Source: Nocardiopsis ganjiahuensis DSM 45031 (GTDB lineage: Bacteria; Actinomycetota; Actinomycetes; Streptosporangiales; Streptosporangiaceae). Taken from it: a DNA stretch of 64,000 nucleotides. Positions within the stretch are counted from its first letter, which is position 1. Every line of letters begins with the position of its first letter. The position numbers and the translations under genes are program-made. The stretch spans positions 836,068 through 900,067 of the forward strand of contig NZ_ANBA01000009.1 in NCBI RefSeq assembly GCF_000341085.1. Reading direction: 5' to 3'. The notes beneath the pieces were generated by a model that was not told the DNA's origin, searched no databases, and saw only the letters and a program-made list of their open reading frames with translations. Below are positions 26,220 through 34,876 of the stretch, one piece after another.

Positions 26220-27437
26220 TCAGTCGTCGAAACCGTCGGCGCCGACGCTGATCTCCTTCACCTCGCCGCTGTTCCCGGCGGGTCCCTGGTCCTGCCCGTC
26301 GACGGCCACTCCGACCGCCCCGGCGTTGCCGACCCACAGGGTCAGCGGTTCCTCGGTGACGTAGTCCTGCGTCTCCCCTTCGAGGAGGAAACCGGTGAAC
26401 AGTGCCTCACCCCCGGTGTCGGTGACCTTGACCCAGCTGCGGTCGGAGGCGGTGAGGGCGACGGTGAACTCACCGGCGGCCTCTTCGGCCCCGTCCGCCT
26501 CGGCCGTCTCAGCCACCTCGGCCGCCTCGGCCCGCTGGTCGGGGCCGGAGACGCCCTCCTTCGGCAGCACCGCGGAGTCGACGGTCTCGCCGCCGTTGGA
26601 CCGGGCGGACTCGAAGGCCGTGCGGACGGGGTTGTCGTCGTCCCACCCCTGCCAGGTCCGGACGCCCACGAACACGGCGGCGACCAGGATGAGGCCGACC
26701 ACGGCCCAGGGCCAGTGCCGTCGGACGCTCTCCGCCCGGCGGGTGCTGGTCCGGGTCACGACCGGCCGGGCGGCGGTCCGGGTCGCCCCGGCGCCGGCAG
26801 CGGTGGCGGTGGCGGCCGTCCTGTCAACGGCCCCCTCCCCGGCCGGAGCGCCGGGAGCGCCCTTCTGCGCCCCGTCGTCCGCCCCTCCGTCCTCGGGCCT
26901 GCTGTGCCTGCCGGGCCGCCGCGGTCCGGGCACCGAGGCGGCGGCAGCCGCCGCGGGCGCGCCCCTGGGGCGGTTGCGGCGGGGCGGCCGGGCGAGCTTC
27001 TGGTTGCGTTCGAAGTGGCCCCAGCTCTCGGCCCGCTGCTCCGGATCGGCGTCCTCGTCGCCGATGCTGCGGGGAACGCCCCGGGGCGCCCCTTGGTCGG
27101 TGGCCCCGGTGTGGGCCTGTCCGCCCTGGGCCGCGGCGACCCGGGACGCCTTGGTTCTGGCGGACGGGTGCCGGGGCGGGGGAACGAAGGTGGGCTTCTC
27201 CGTCGAGGCGTGTTCGCGGTCGTACTCCTCCAGGAGCGGTTCGGGGTCCAGCCCGAGGAGCTTGCAGATCCTCCGGATGTGCCCGCGCGCGTAGAAGTCC
27301 CCTCCACAGGGGACGAAGTCCTCGTTCTCGATACCTCTGAGGACCTGCATGCGAATACGTGTACGTGTGCTCAGGTTCTCCAAGGAGCAACCCGCCGCGA
27401 TCCGTGCGGCGGACAGGGTCTGGCCGATCGTCGCCAT
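26220..27437 (-). CDS. RodZ-like helix-turn-helix membrane protein (DUF4115)
   Basis: The 405-residue protein begins with an XRE-like helix-turn-helix domain of the HTH_25 type (IGQTLSAARIAAGCSLENLS; ENEDFVPCGGDFYARGHIR, residues ~5-75). A ~150-residue Arg/Ala/Pro-rich linker and a single membrane helix (PWAVVGLILVAAVFVGV, ~235-252) follow. The outside carries a C-terminal DUF4115 domain (LTASDRSWVKVTDTGGEALF). RodZ proteins couple MreB or the elongation machinery to the envelope; the cytoplasmic helix-turn-helix usually does not bind DNA. GGGGGGAG lies 5 nt before ATG 27437, which I prefer to the GTG at 27443. Confidence 0.83.
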   Translation of the reverse strand: MATIGQTLSAARIAAGCSLENLSTRTRIRMQVLRGIENEDFVPCGGDFYARGHIRRICKLLGLDPEPLLEEYDREHASTEKPTFVPPPRHPSARTKASRVAAAQGGQAHTGATDQGAPRGVPRSIGDEDADPEQRAESWGHFERNQKLARPPRRNRPRGAPAAAAAASVPGPRRPGRHSRPEDGGADDGAQKGAPGAPAGEGAVDRTAATATAAGAGATRTAARPVVTRTSTRRAESVRRHWPWAVVGLILVAAVFVGVRTWQGWDDDNPVRTAFESARSNGGETVDSAVLPKEGVSGPDQRAEAAEVAETAEADGAEEAAGEFTVALTASDRSWVKVTDTGGEALFTGFLLEGETQDYVTEEPLTLWVGNAGAVGVAVDGQDQGPAGNSGEVKEISVGADGFDD

Positions 27438-27605
27438 GCGCACTCCCCCCGCGACTTTCTGTGCCTACGTGAACCCACTCTGCTACCCGGAACCCCCCAC
27501 CGCAGGACACCACGCCCCATGAAGCCATCAAGATCGCACCAAATCGGGCGACCCGGACGTGAAGGTCCGCGGAGCGGCGGCCCGGCCGGACCGGAGGGGA
27601 CCGAC

Positions 27606-30098
27606 TCAGTCGCCCCTGATGTCGGCGAGCACCGCCGCGAGGTCGTCGGCCTGGACCAGGACGTCGCGGGCCTTGGAACCCTCGCTGGGGCCGACCACGT
27701 CACGGCTCTCCATGAGGTCCATCAGGCGGCCCGCCTTGGCGAACCCGACCCGGAGCTTGCGCTGGAGCATCGACGTGGACCCGAACTGGGTGGTGACGAC
27801 CAGCTCGACCGCCTGCAGCAGCAGGTCCATGTCGTCGCCGACGTCCTCGTCGATCTCCTTCTTCTTGGTGTCGGCGACCGCGACGTCCTCGCGGTAGCTG
27901 GGTTCGGACTGCTTCTTGCAGTGCTCGACGATCCCGCGGATCTCCTTCTCGCTCACCCAGGCGTTCTGGAGCCGGATGGGCTTGCCCGCGCCCATCGGGA
28001 GGAAGAGCGAGTCACCCTTGCCGACCAGCTTCTCCGCACCGGGCTGGTCGAGGATGACACGGCTGTCGGCGAGGCTGGAGGTGGCGAAGGCGAGCCGGGA
28101 GGGGACGTTGGCCTTGATCAGACCGGTGACCACGTCGACGCTGGGGCGCTGGGTGGCCAGGACCAGGTGGATACCGGCGGCACGGGCCAGCTGGGTGATG
28201 CGCACGACCGCGTCCTCGACGTCACGGGGCGCGACCATCATCAGGTCCGCGAGCTCGTCGACGATCACCAGCAGGTAGGGGTAGGGCTCGTAGACGCGTT
28301 CGCTGCCCGGCGGGGCGGTGAGCTCACCGGTGCGCACCGCGGCGTTGAAGTCGTCCACGTGCCGGTAGCCGGAGGCGGCGAGGTCGTCGTAGCGGCGGTC
28401 CATCTCCCCCACCACCCACTGGAGGGCCTCCGCGGCCTTCTTCGGGTTGGTGATGATGGGCGTGATCAGGTGCGGGATGCCCTCGTACATGGTCAGCTCG
28501 ACCCGCTTGGGGTCGACCAGGATCATGCGCACCTCGTCGGGGGTGGCGCGCATCATCAGCGAGGTGATGAGCCCGTTGATGCAGGTGGACTTACCGGCGC
28601 CGGTGGCACCGGCGACCAGTACGTGCGGCATCTTCGCGAGGTTGGCCACGACGTTGGAGCCCTCGACGTCCTTGCCCAGGCCCACCAGCATCGGGTGGTC
28701 GTCCGAGGTGGCCGCCGGTGAGCCCAGGACGTCGCCGAGACTCACTATGTCCTTGTCGGTGTTGGGGATCTCCACACCGATCGCGGACTTGCCGGGGATG
28801 GGCGACTGGATGCGCACGTCGGCGCTCTTGACGACCAGCGAGATGTTCTTGGAGAGCGCGGTGACCTTCTCGACCTTCACCGCCGGGCCGAGTTCGATCT
28901 CGTAGCGGGTGACCGTCGGGCCGCGCGTGAAACCGGTGACCTCGGCGTCGATCTTGAACTGGTCCATGACCCCGGTCAGGGCCTCGACCACTTCGTCGTT
29001 GGCCTTGGTGCGCGGTTTGACGGGGGTGCCGGGCTTGAGCATGGCCGGGGCGGGCAGCTCGTAGTCGCCCTCCACCACACGGGAGGGGATCGAGAGCTGC
29101 TCGGTGGTGGCCGGCGCCGGCGTCGGGTCGGGGACCGGGGTCTTGGCCTTCTTCCGGGCGCCGGACTTCTTCGCGGCGGCCGCGGCCTCCTCCTCGTCGG
29201 TGAGGGCGGGGGCGATCGTGTCCGGCTCGGGCTCACTGGGCAGGACCGGGCTGTCGTAGGGGCGTTCGTGGTCGCCAGCGACCGTCCGGGCCTCGGCGGC
29301 CTCCGCCTTGGTCCTGCGCTTGCGGGGCTTGGCGGGCTTCTTCTCCGGATCCGCGCCGAGCAGCCCGATTCCGGAGTCGGGGCCGGTGTCGCGCTCCATG
29401 AGGGCCCCGAACAGGGTCTGGAGGCGGTCCGGGATGCGGCGGATCGGGGTCGCGGTCACCACGAGGATTCCGAAGACCAGCACCAGGGCGAGCAGGAGGC
29501 CGGTGAGCCAGGGGGTGACCACCGCGCTGAGCGGCCCGGACGCGACGAAGCCGATGACGCCGCCCGACTCCTGGAGCCCTTCGACACCGTCGGCGGGCTG
29601 CGGAATGCCGTGCGCGATGTGGATGAGCCCGAGCAGGCCGAGCATGATCGCGGTCACCCCGATGAAGAGCCGCCCGGCGTCGCCCTCCTTGCCGGTGCTG
29701 GGGGTGCGCATCAGCTTCACGGCGATGGGCAGGAAGAGCAGCGGCAGGATCGGGGAGAAGGTGCCGACGCCGCCGACGACCACGAAGCGGGTGGCCTCCA
29801 GCAGCGGCCCCTCGCTCTGCCACCACACGGCAGCGGCCACGAGGATGCCCAGGGCCAGCAGGATCAGCCCGATGCCGTCCCGGCGCAGGTCCGGGTCGAG
29901 GTCGCGGGCGCTGCGCCCCACCGCGCGGGCCGCCCCGCCCACGGTGTGCGCGATGAGCTTCCACAGCACCAGCAGGAACTGGCCGAAGAGGGTGACCACG
30001 TAGGCGATGGGCCCGTCGGGCATGCGCTTCTTCGCCGCGGGCTTGCGCGCGGCGGGCTTCTTGCGCCCTGAACCGCCTGAGGAGGCACGCGTGGCCAT
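27606..30098 (-). CDS. ftsK: DNA translocase FtsK/SpoIIIE
   Basis: FtsK pumps chromosomal DNA through the closing septum. The 830-residue protein has a Lys/Ala-rich start, about four N-terminal membrane helices (to ~residue 200), an acidic/Pro linker, and the alpha/beta motor. Walker A is GATGAGKST with Lys503, and Walker B is in LLVIVDELADLM. The C-terminal ~65 residues are the winged-helix gamma domain (VVTTQFGSTSMLQRKLRVGFAKAGRLMDLM region) that reads orienting DNA motifs. GGAGG lies 10 nt before the ATG. The upstream gap to rnj contains the repeat array at 30.25-30.55 kb. Confidence 0.95.
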   Translation of the reverse strand: MATRASSGGSGRKKPAARKPAAKKRMPDGPIAYVVTLFGQFLLVLWKLIAHTVGGAARAVGRSARDLDPDLRRDGIGLILLALGILVAAAVWWQSEGPLLEATRFVVVGGVGTFSPILPLLFLPIAVKLMRTPSTGKEGDAGRLFIGVTAIMLGLLGLIHIAHGIPQPADGVEGLQESGGVIGFVASGPLSAVVTPWLTGLLLALVLVFGILVVTATPIRRIPDRLQTLFGALMERDTGPDSGIGLLGADPEKKPAKPRKRRTKAEAAEARTVAGDHERPYDSPVLPSEPEPDTIAPALTDEEEAAAAAKKSGARKKAKTPVPDPTPAPATTEQLSIPSRVVEGDYELPAPAMLKPGTPVKPRTKANDEVVEALTGVMDQFKIDAEVTGFTRGPTVTRYEIELGPAVKVEKVTALSKNISLVVKSADVRIQSPIPGKSAIGVEIPNTDKDIVSLGDVLGSPAATSDDHPMLVGLGKDVEGSNVVANLAKMPHVLVAGATGAGKSTCINGLITSLMMRATPDEVRMILVDPKRVELTMYEGIPHLITPIITNPKKAAEALQWVVGEMDRRYDDLAASGYRHVDDFNAAVRTGELTAPPGSERVYEPYPYLLVIVDELADLMMVAPRDVEDAVVRITQLARAAGIHLVLATQRPSVDVVTGLIKANVPSRLAFATSSLADSRVILDQPGAEKLVGKGDSLFLPMGAGKPIRLQNAWVSEKEIRGIVEHCKKQSEPSYREDVAVADTKKKEIDEDVGDDMDLLLQAVELVVTTQFGSTSMLQRKLRVGFAKAGRLMDLMESRDVVGPSEGSKARDVLVQADDLAAVLADIRGD

Positions 30099-30245
30099 CG
30101 GGGGGTCACCTCCACGGGGGACGGGGTCGTTTTCCGGTCCCGGGCACAGCGACCCGGCACGGCGGGAAGCCTACTAAGGCGTCCACCCCGGAGCACGAAG
30201 CCCGTCCGGCGTGTCGCCACCCGAGGGTGGTGGCGGGTGACGGGT

Positions 30246-30268
30246 GGGCCGAAGCGAAGCGGAGGCCC
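30246..30268. repeat. Stem-loop repeat core, copy 1
   Basis: Arms GGGCC (30246-30250) and GGCCC (30264-30268) flank the 13-base loop GAAGCGAAGCGGA. The flanking T30245 and A30269 can extend the stem to 6 bp. The loop itself contains a direct repeat GAAGC-GAAGC. Confidence 0.8.
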
Positions 30269-30386
30269 AAGGGGGTTGCCGTGAGGGCGCCGGGAGGGTT
30301 CTGGAGGTGCCGAAGGTGGGATCGCGAGGAACGAGCCATCACACCGTAGGCGCCGAAGGTTCCTCCCCTTCTGGGCGCCCGAACAC

Positions 30387-30409
30387 GGGCCGAAGCGAAG
30401 CGGAGGCCC
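30387..30409. repeat. Stem-loop repeat core, copy 2
   Basis: The arms and 13-base loop are identical to copy 1 (GGGCC, GAAGCGAAGCGGA, GGCCC). The sequence on the right, CAAAGGGG, also resembles copy 1. Confidence 0.8.
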
Positions 30410-30523
30410 AAAGGGGTTCTCGTTCGAGCGCCGGGAGGGTTCTGCAAGAGGAGTCAAGCCGCCGCGAGGAACGAGCCAGGCGTAGACGACGATGAAGAAT
30501 CCCTCCGCAAAGGCGCCGAACAC

Positions 30524-30546
30524 GCACCGAAGCGAAGCGGAGGTGC
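30524..30546. repeat. Stem-loop repeat core, copy 3, with compensatory arm changes
   Basis: The 13-base loop is unchanged, but the arms are GCACC (30524-30528) and GGTGC (30542-30546). Two positions of the stem differ from copies 1 and 2, and both changes are compensated on the other arm. This supports selection for, or copying of, a paired structure. Confidence 0.8.
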
Positions 30547-30558
30547 AAGAGAGAACAG

Positions 30559-30600
30559 CCGAACGGCCCGAGGCGCACTCCGCGCTCTCGGGCCGTTCGG
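30559..30600 (-). terminator. Terminator of the dapA-rnj transcript
   Basis: A perfect 14-bp stem (30559-30572 with 30587-30600) encloses a 14-base loop that can pair further through GCGC/GCGC. It starts 15 bp after the rnj stop on the minus strand. Confidence 0.8.
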
Positions 30601-30614
30601 CGTCTCGTGTCCGG

Positions 30615-32300
30615 TCAGACCTCGACCAGAACCGGGATGATCATGGGACGGCGGCGATAGGTCTCGTTGACCCAGCGCCCCGTGCTGCGGCGGATGAGCT
30701 GACGCAGCTGGTGCGGGTCGTTGACCCCGTCGGCGGCCGCCTTGTCCAGGGCGTCCTGCAGCTTGTCGATGACGTCGTCGTAGGCCTCCGCGCCCATGCC
30801 CGCGCCCCGGGTGTGGATCTCGGGCTCGCCCAGGATCTTGCCGGAGTTCGAGTCCACCGCGACGACGACGGAGATGAAGCCCTCCTCGCCGAGGATGCGG
30901 CGGTCCTTGAGCGCGGCGTCGGTGACGTCGCCGACCGAGGAGCCGTCCACGTACACGTAGCCGGCCTGCACCGCACCGACGATCTTCGCGCGGTTCTTGT
31001 ACACGTCGACCACCACGCCGTCCTCGGCGATGACGACGCGGTCGCTCGGGACGCCCGTGAGCTTGGCCAGGTCGGCGTGGGCGCGCATGTGCCGCCACTC
31101 GCCGTGCACCGGCATGAAGTTGCGCGGACGCACCATGTTGAGCACGTACAGCAGCTCGCCGGCGGAGGCGTGGCCGGACACGTGCACGAGGGCGTTGCCC
31201 TTGTGCACGACCTTGGCGCCCCAGCGGGTCAGGCCGTTGATGACCCGGTTGACCGAGTTCTCGTTGCCCGGGATGAGCGAGGAGGCGAGCAGGATGGTGT
31301 CGCCCTCCTCGATACGGATCTGGTGGTCCCGGCTGGCCATGCGGCTCAGCGCCGCCATGGGCTCGCCCTGGGAGCCCGTGCACACCATGAGCACCTGGTC
31401 CGGGGGCAGCTTGTCGAGCTGCTTGACATCGATGATGGTGTCACCGGGGATGCTCAGGTAGCCCAGGTCGCGCGCGATGTTCATGTTGCGGATCATCGAG
31501 CGGCCGACGAAGGCGATCTTCCGGCCGTGGCGTACCGCGGCGTCGATCACCTGCTGGACGCGGTGCACGTGCGAGGCGAAACAGGCCACCACCACACGCT
31601 TCTCGGACTGGCGGAAGACCTTGTCGATGGCCTCCGTCAGGTTGCGCTCGTTGACGACGAAACCGGGCTGCTCGGCGTTGGTGGAGTCCGACAGCAGGAT
31701 GTCGACGCCCTCGTCACCGAACCGGGAGAACCCGGCCAGGTCGGTGAGGCGGTTGTCCAGCGGCAGCTGGTCCATCTTGAAGTCACCGGTGTGCAGCACC
31801 GTACCGCCGGGGGTGCGGATCCCCACGGCGAGCGCGTCCGGAATGGAGTGGTTGACCGCGAAGAACTCGAGGTCGAAGGGGCCGAAGTCGTGTCGTTCCC
31901 CCTCCTCCACCAGGACGGTCTCCGGCTTGATGCGGTGCTCGCCCAGCTTGGCGCTGATCAGCGCCAGGGTGAGCTTGGAGCCGACGATCGGGATGTCGGC
32001 CCGCTCGCGCAGCAGGAACGGCACGCCGCCGATGTGGTCCTCGTGCCCGTGGGTGAGCACGATCGCCTCGATGTCGTCGAGGCGGTCCCGGACGTAGTCG
32101 AAGTCCGGCAGGATCAGGTCGACGCCGGGCTGCTCCTCCTCGGGGAAGAGCACGCCGCAGTCGACGATGAGCAGACGGCCGTCGTACTCGAAGACCGTCA
32201 TGTTGCGGCCGATCTCGCCGAGCCCGCCGAGCGGGACGATGCGAAGGGCGCCCTTGCCCAGGGGCGGGGGCGGGCCGAGTTCGGGATGCGGGTGACTCAT
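30615..32300 (-). CDS. rnj: Ribonuclease J
   Basis: RNase J is a metallo-beta-lactamase-fold ribonuclease with 5' exonuclease and endonuclease activity in rRNA maturation and mRNA decay. The 561-residue length fits. The metal motif HGHEDH is at residues 84-89, with the beta-CASP region (CTGSQGEP, SGHASAGEL) and MPVHGEWRH downstream. Its ATG overlaps the dapA stop, a common actinobacterial pair. A strong terminator follows 15 bp after the stop. Confidence 0.95.
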   Translation of the reverse strand: MSHPHPELGPPPPLGKGALRIVPLGGLGEIGRNMTVFEYDGRLLIVDCGVLFPEEEQPGVDLILPDFDYVRDRLDDIEAIVLTHGHEDHIGGVPFLLRERADIPIVGSKLTLALISAKLGEHRIKPETVLVEEGERHDFGPFDLEFFAVNHSIPDALAVGIRTPGGTVLHTGDFKMDQLPLDNRLTDLAGFSRFGDEGVDILLSDSTNAEQPGFVVNERNLTEAIDKVFRQSEKRVVVACFASHVHRVQQVIDAAVRHGRKIAFVGRSMIRNMNIARDLGYLSIPGDTIIDVKQLDKLPPDQVLMVCTGSQGEPMAALSRMASRDHQIRIEEGDTILLASSLIPGNENSVNRVINGLTRWGAKVVHKGNALVHVSGHASAGELLYVLNMVRPRNFMPVHGEWRHMRAHADLAKLTGVPSDRVVIAEDGVVVDVYKNRAKIVGAVQAGYVYVDGSSVGDVTDAALKDRRILGEEGFISVVVAVDSNSGKILGEPEIHTRGAGMGAEAYDDVIDKLQDALDKAAADGVNDPHQLRQLIRRSTGRWVNETYRRRPMIIPVLVEV

Positions 32301-33268
32301 ACGGAACCCTCCGTGAGACGTTCGACGCGCACAGCGCTGGCGGGCACGGCCTGGTGCGGGGCGAGCCCGATCGGGCCCTTGACCCCGGCGGCTGCCAGGT
32401 CCTCGCGCAGGAGTGCCTGGAGCTCGGCGGACGCGTCGGCGAGCGGTGTGCGGACCGGGCCGGAGGGAAGCCCGAAGAGGTTGAGAATGGCCTTGGTCGT
32501 GATGACGCCCTGGGTGCGGAACATGCCGGTGTAGACCGGGGTGAGGCGGCGGTGGATGGCCAGCGCCTGGCCGACCTCACCGGCCTCGAAGGCGTCGATC
32601 ATGTCCTTGAGGTCGCTGCCGACGATGTGGCCGACGACGCTCACGAAACCGGCCGCGCCGACCGACAGCAGCGGCAGGTTCAGGATGTCGGTGCCGCAGT
32701 AGTACGCCAGGTCGGTGCGCTCCATGACCCAGGAGCTGGCGCCGACGTTGTCCTTGGCGTCCTTGTTGGCGACGATGCGCGGGTGCTCGGCCAGCCGGAC
32801 CAGGGTCTCGGAGGCGATCGGCGTCCCGGTGCGGTGCGGGATGTCGTAGAGCATGACCGGCAGCTCGGTGGTGTCGGCGATCTCGGTGAAGTGCCGGATC
32901 AAGCCCTCCTGCGGAGGCTTGTTGTAGTAGGGCGTGACGGCCAGGAGACCGTGCGCGCCCGCCTTCTCCGCGGCCTTCGCGAGCTTGACGCTGTGGCGGG
33001 TGTCGTTGGTGCCGACCCCCGCGACGATCTGGGCGCGGTCGCCGACCGCCTCGACCACCGTGCGCAGCAGGCGGTCCTTCTCCTCGTCGCTGGTCGTGGG
33101 CGACTCGCCGGTCGTGCCGCTGATGACGAGGCCGTCGTTGTGCTGCTCGTCCACCAGGTAGGTGGCGAGTCTGGCGGCGCCGTCGTAGTCGAGCTCCCCG
33201 TCCTCGAGCATCGGGGTGACCATCGCGGTCAGCATCTTGCCGAACGGGCGGTACTTGTTGTCCATCAT
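32297..33268 (-). CDS. dapA: 4-hydroxy-tetrahydrodipicolinate synthase
   Basis: DapA condenses pyruvate with aspartate semialdehyde in lysine/diaminopimelate synthesis. The 323-residue protein shows the Schiff-base Lys169 (RIVANKDAK), Tyr141 in LYDIPHRTG, and the GTTGESPT substrate loop. It is translationally coupled to rnj. Its pathway partner dapB lies 6 kb away on the same strand. The start MMDNKYRPFG has two adjacent ATG codons (33268 and 33265). Confidence 0.94.
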   Translation of the reverse strand: MMDNKYRPFGKMLTAMVTPMLEDGELDYDGAARLATYLVDEQHNDGLVISGTTGESPTTSDEEKDRLLRTVVEAVGDRAQIVAGVGTNDTRHSVKLAKAAEKAGAHGLLAVTPYYNKPPQEGLIRHFTEIADTTELPVMLYDIPHRTGTPIASETLVRLAEHPRIVANKDAKDNVGASSWVMERTDLAYYCGTDILNLPLLSVGAAGFVSVVGHIVGSDLKDMIDAFEAGEVGQALAIHRRLTPVYTGMFRTQGVITTKAILNLFGLPSGPVRTPLADASAELQALLREDLAAAGVKGPIGLAPHQAVPASAVRVERLTEGSV

Positions 33269-33692
33269 CGTGTGTGAAAGGCTCTCGGGCCCTCTGCCGG
33301 GAAGGCATCAGGGCCCTAGGCTGCCCCTCCTCCTCTCCATGTGCGTAAGAAACAAGCGGTGTGTCCCGTGCCGGGAACTTTCCTCCGTACACGGGTGAAG
33401 ACGGCGCTGAGCGTCCGTCACCGCGACCGGCGAACGCACCGGACGCGGGAAAGTCTGTGTGCCCCGCGCACGTGTGAGTGCGTGGGAGCGGATCCGGTTC
33501 TGCCCCCGTCCTCGTGGGTTGAGGTGAGGGGCCGTCCCTGAGGACGGAACCGGTGGGCGGTGCCCACTGGAGCCTATGCGCCCGACCGACGCCCCGGTGT
33601 GTGAACCTACCCGCACCGGGCCCGCGCCACGCGGGTGGGGCCCGGGATCACCGCAGTTGGGAGACGGTGTGCGGGGGTCGTTCGGGTACTGC
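33269..33692. other. Non-coding gap between dapA and the holin-like gene
   Basis: I see no credible gene in these 424 bp. It contains nested inverted repeats CCGGTTC/GAACCGG (33494-33500 with 33547-33553) around CCGTCC/GGACGG (33532-33537 with 33542-33547). A second hairpin (33616-33645) probably belongs to the 3' end of the holin-like gene. The dapA promoter should lie in the part nearest 33268, but no clear -10 is visible. Confidence 0.5.
33616..33645 (-). terminator. Hairpin downstream of the holin-like gene
   Basis: CCGGGCCC (33616-33623) pairs perfectly with GGGCCCGG (33638-33645) around a 14-base loop. It lies 48 bp beyond the stop of the minus-strand holin-like gene. Confidence 0.5.
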
Positions 33693-34076
33693 TCAGTCGT
33701 CCTGCTTGTCCGGGAGGAACATGCTGGCGACCCAGCTGACGACGGTCACCACGATGGCACCGAAGAAGGCCGCGGGCCAGAAACCGGCCACCTCGAAGGG
33801 GAGCTGGAACAGACCGGCGATCCACCCGGTGAGCATGAACAGCAGCGCGTTCACGACCAGGCCGATGAGGCCGAGGGTCAGGGCGTAGAAGAGGCACCCG
33901 ACAGTTTTCACGATCGGTTTGATGACCGCGTTCACCACACCGAAGATCGCACCGACCGCGAGGTAGGTGATGATCTGACCTGTGGTGTCCTGCGTCGTGA
34001 CCTCGATCCCGGAGACGAGGAGGACAGCGACCCAAAGGGCCAGCGCGTTCACGATAACTCTGATAATGAGGCTCAC
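33693..34076 (-). CDS. Phage-holin-like four-helix membrane protein (DUF360/YvlD type)
   Basis: This 127-residue protein consists almost entirely of four membrane helices (LIIRVIVNALALWVAVLLV; IITYLAVGAIFGVVNAVI; CLFYALTLGLIGLVVNALLF; FFGAIVVTVVSWVASMFL) and ends in a charged DKQDD tail. It matches the small membrane family annotated as mycobacterial 4-TMS phage holin. These are widespread chromosomal genes and not evidence of a prophage. I chose the GTG at 34076 (VSLIIRVIVNAL); no strong ribosome site is visible. Function is unknown. Confidence 0.75.
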   Translation of the reverse strand: MSLIIRVIVNALALWVAVLLVSGIEVTTQDTTGQIITYLAVGAIFGVVNAVIKPIVKTVGCLFYALTLGLIGLVVNALLFMLTGWIAGLFQLPFEVAGFWPAAFFGAIVVTVVSWVASMFLPDKQDD

Positions 34077-34219
34077 AACGTAGATGTTCCCATGCCGTGG
34101 CAAGGTCCGGAAACTCCGGCGTGGGTGAACTTGTCGTACGGTGCATCCCACCTCGGCTCCAGGCGGTCCCCGGCCGCCCCGAAAACCCCGTGTTCTCCGA
34201 AAACCCTGAGAGGCCCCTC

Positions 34220-34774
34220 GTGTCCAGTGCCCAGTTCGTCCGTCCCGCCCGCTCCGCCGACGTCGACACGGTGGTGGACCTCCAGGTCGCGTCGTGGCGT
34301 TCGGTGTACGGGGAACTGTTGCCCGAGGAGGTGGCGGAGGCGCTCTCCGGCGAGGAGGCCCGCGGGCAGTTCCGCGAGCAGTGGACGGCGGCGCTGGAGT
34401 CCCCGCCCACCTCCAAGCACCGGCTCGTGGTGGCCACCGACGAGGACGGCGGGGTGCGGACCGTGGTCGGGTTCGCCGCGTTCGGCCCGGCCGGGGACCC
34501 GGACCTGTGGCCCGCCAAGGACGCCGAGGTGTTCGCGCTGCACGTGGACCCGGAGCGGGTTCGGGAGGGCCACGGCAGCCGTCTGCTGAACTCGTGTGTG
34601 GACCACCTGGTGGAGGCCGGGTTCGGCACGGTGCACGTGTGGACCCCCGAGGAGGACAACGCGCTGAGGTCGTTCTTCGAGGCCTCGGGGTGGCGCGCGG
34701 ACGGCGCGCGGCGGGAGATCGACATGGGGCGGCTGGTGCCGATGGTGCGGCTGCACGCGGCCATCTCCGAGTAG
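34220..34774 (+). CDS. GNAT family N-acetyltransferase
   Basis: The 184-residue protein has a GNAT domain: N-terminal VDLQVASWRSVYGELLPEE, then the acetyl-CoA site LHVDPERVREGHGSRLL and FFEASGWRADG near the end. The GTG at 34220 has GAGAGG 7 nt upstream; the longer upstream frame is dissimilar to the family and would overlap the divergent gene's promoter. The YGELLP-type N-terminus is common in actinobacterial GNATs of unknown substrate. Confidence 0.78.
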   Translation: MSSAQFVRPARSADVDTVVDLQVASWRSVYGELLPEEVAEALSGEEARGQFREQWTAALESPPTSKHRLVVATDEDGGVRTVVGFAAFGPAGDPDLWPAKDAEVFALHVDPERVREGHGSRLLNSCVDHLVEAGFGTVHVWTPEEDNALRSFFEASGWRADGARREIDMGRLVPMVRLHAAISE

Positions 34775-34876
34775 GGCCGCGGAGCGGCGGGACGGCGACG
34801 GCCAGGTACTACCGTTGAGTAGTTGTCTCGGCGCGCCCCTCGGTGCGCCTTCCGTCTCGAACTGGAGGACCGGCGC

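Larger units (their letters stand above)
30241..30550. repeat. Array of ~140-bp imperfect repeats between rnj and ftsK
   Basis: Three units spaced 141 and 137 bp each carry a stem-loop core (30246, 30387, 30524). Other shared blocks recur: GCGCCGGGAGGGTTCTG (30288 and 30428), GCGAGGAACGAGCCA (starting near 30324 and 30464), and GGCGCCGAA-type sequence before a core. The spacers between these blocks have diverged. The array fills most of the 516-bp gap between the ftsK start and rnj stop and overlaps no credible gene. It is not CRISPR-like in spacing or arrangement. Confidence 0.8.

Noticed and set aside
30106..30523. Possible small protein(s) read from the minus strand across the repeat array
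   Set aside because: Candidate frames change between repeat copies, contain PPLRFG-type repeats explained by the DNA repeats, and do not match a known family. Arm covariation fits a structure better than coding.
30246..30546. CRISPR-like array
   Set aside because: Only three cores, spaced ~114 bp apart, with repeats also inside the spacers and no cas genes in the window.
33693..34076. Prophage suggested by a phage-holin family match
   Set aside because: The match is to a widespread chromosomal membrane family; no integrase, terminase, portal, lysin or attachment site is nearby.
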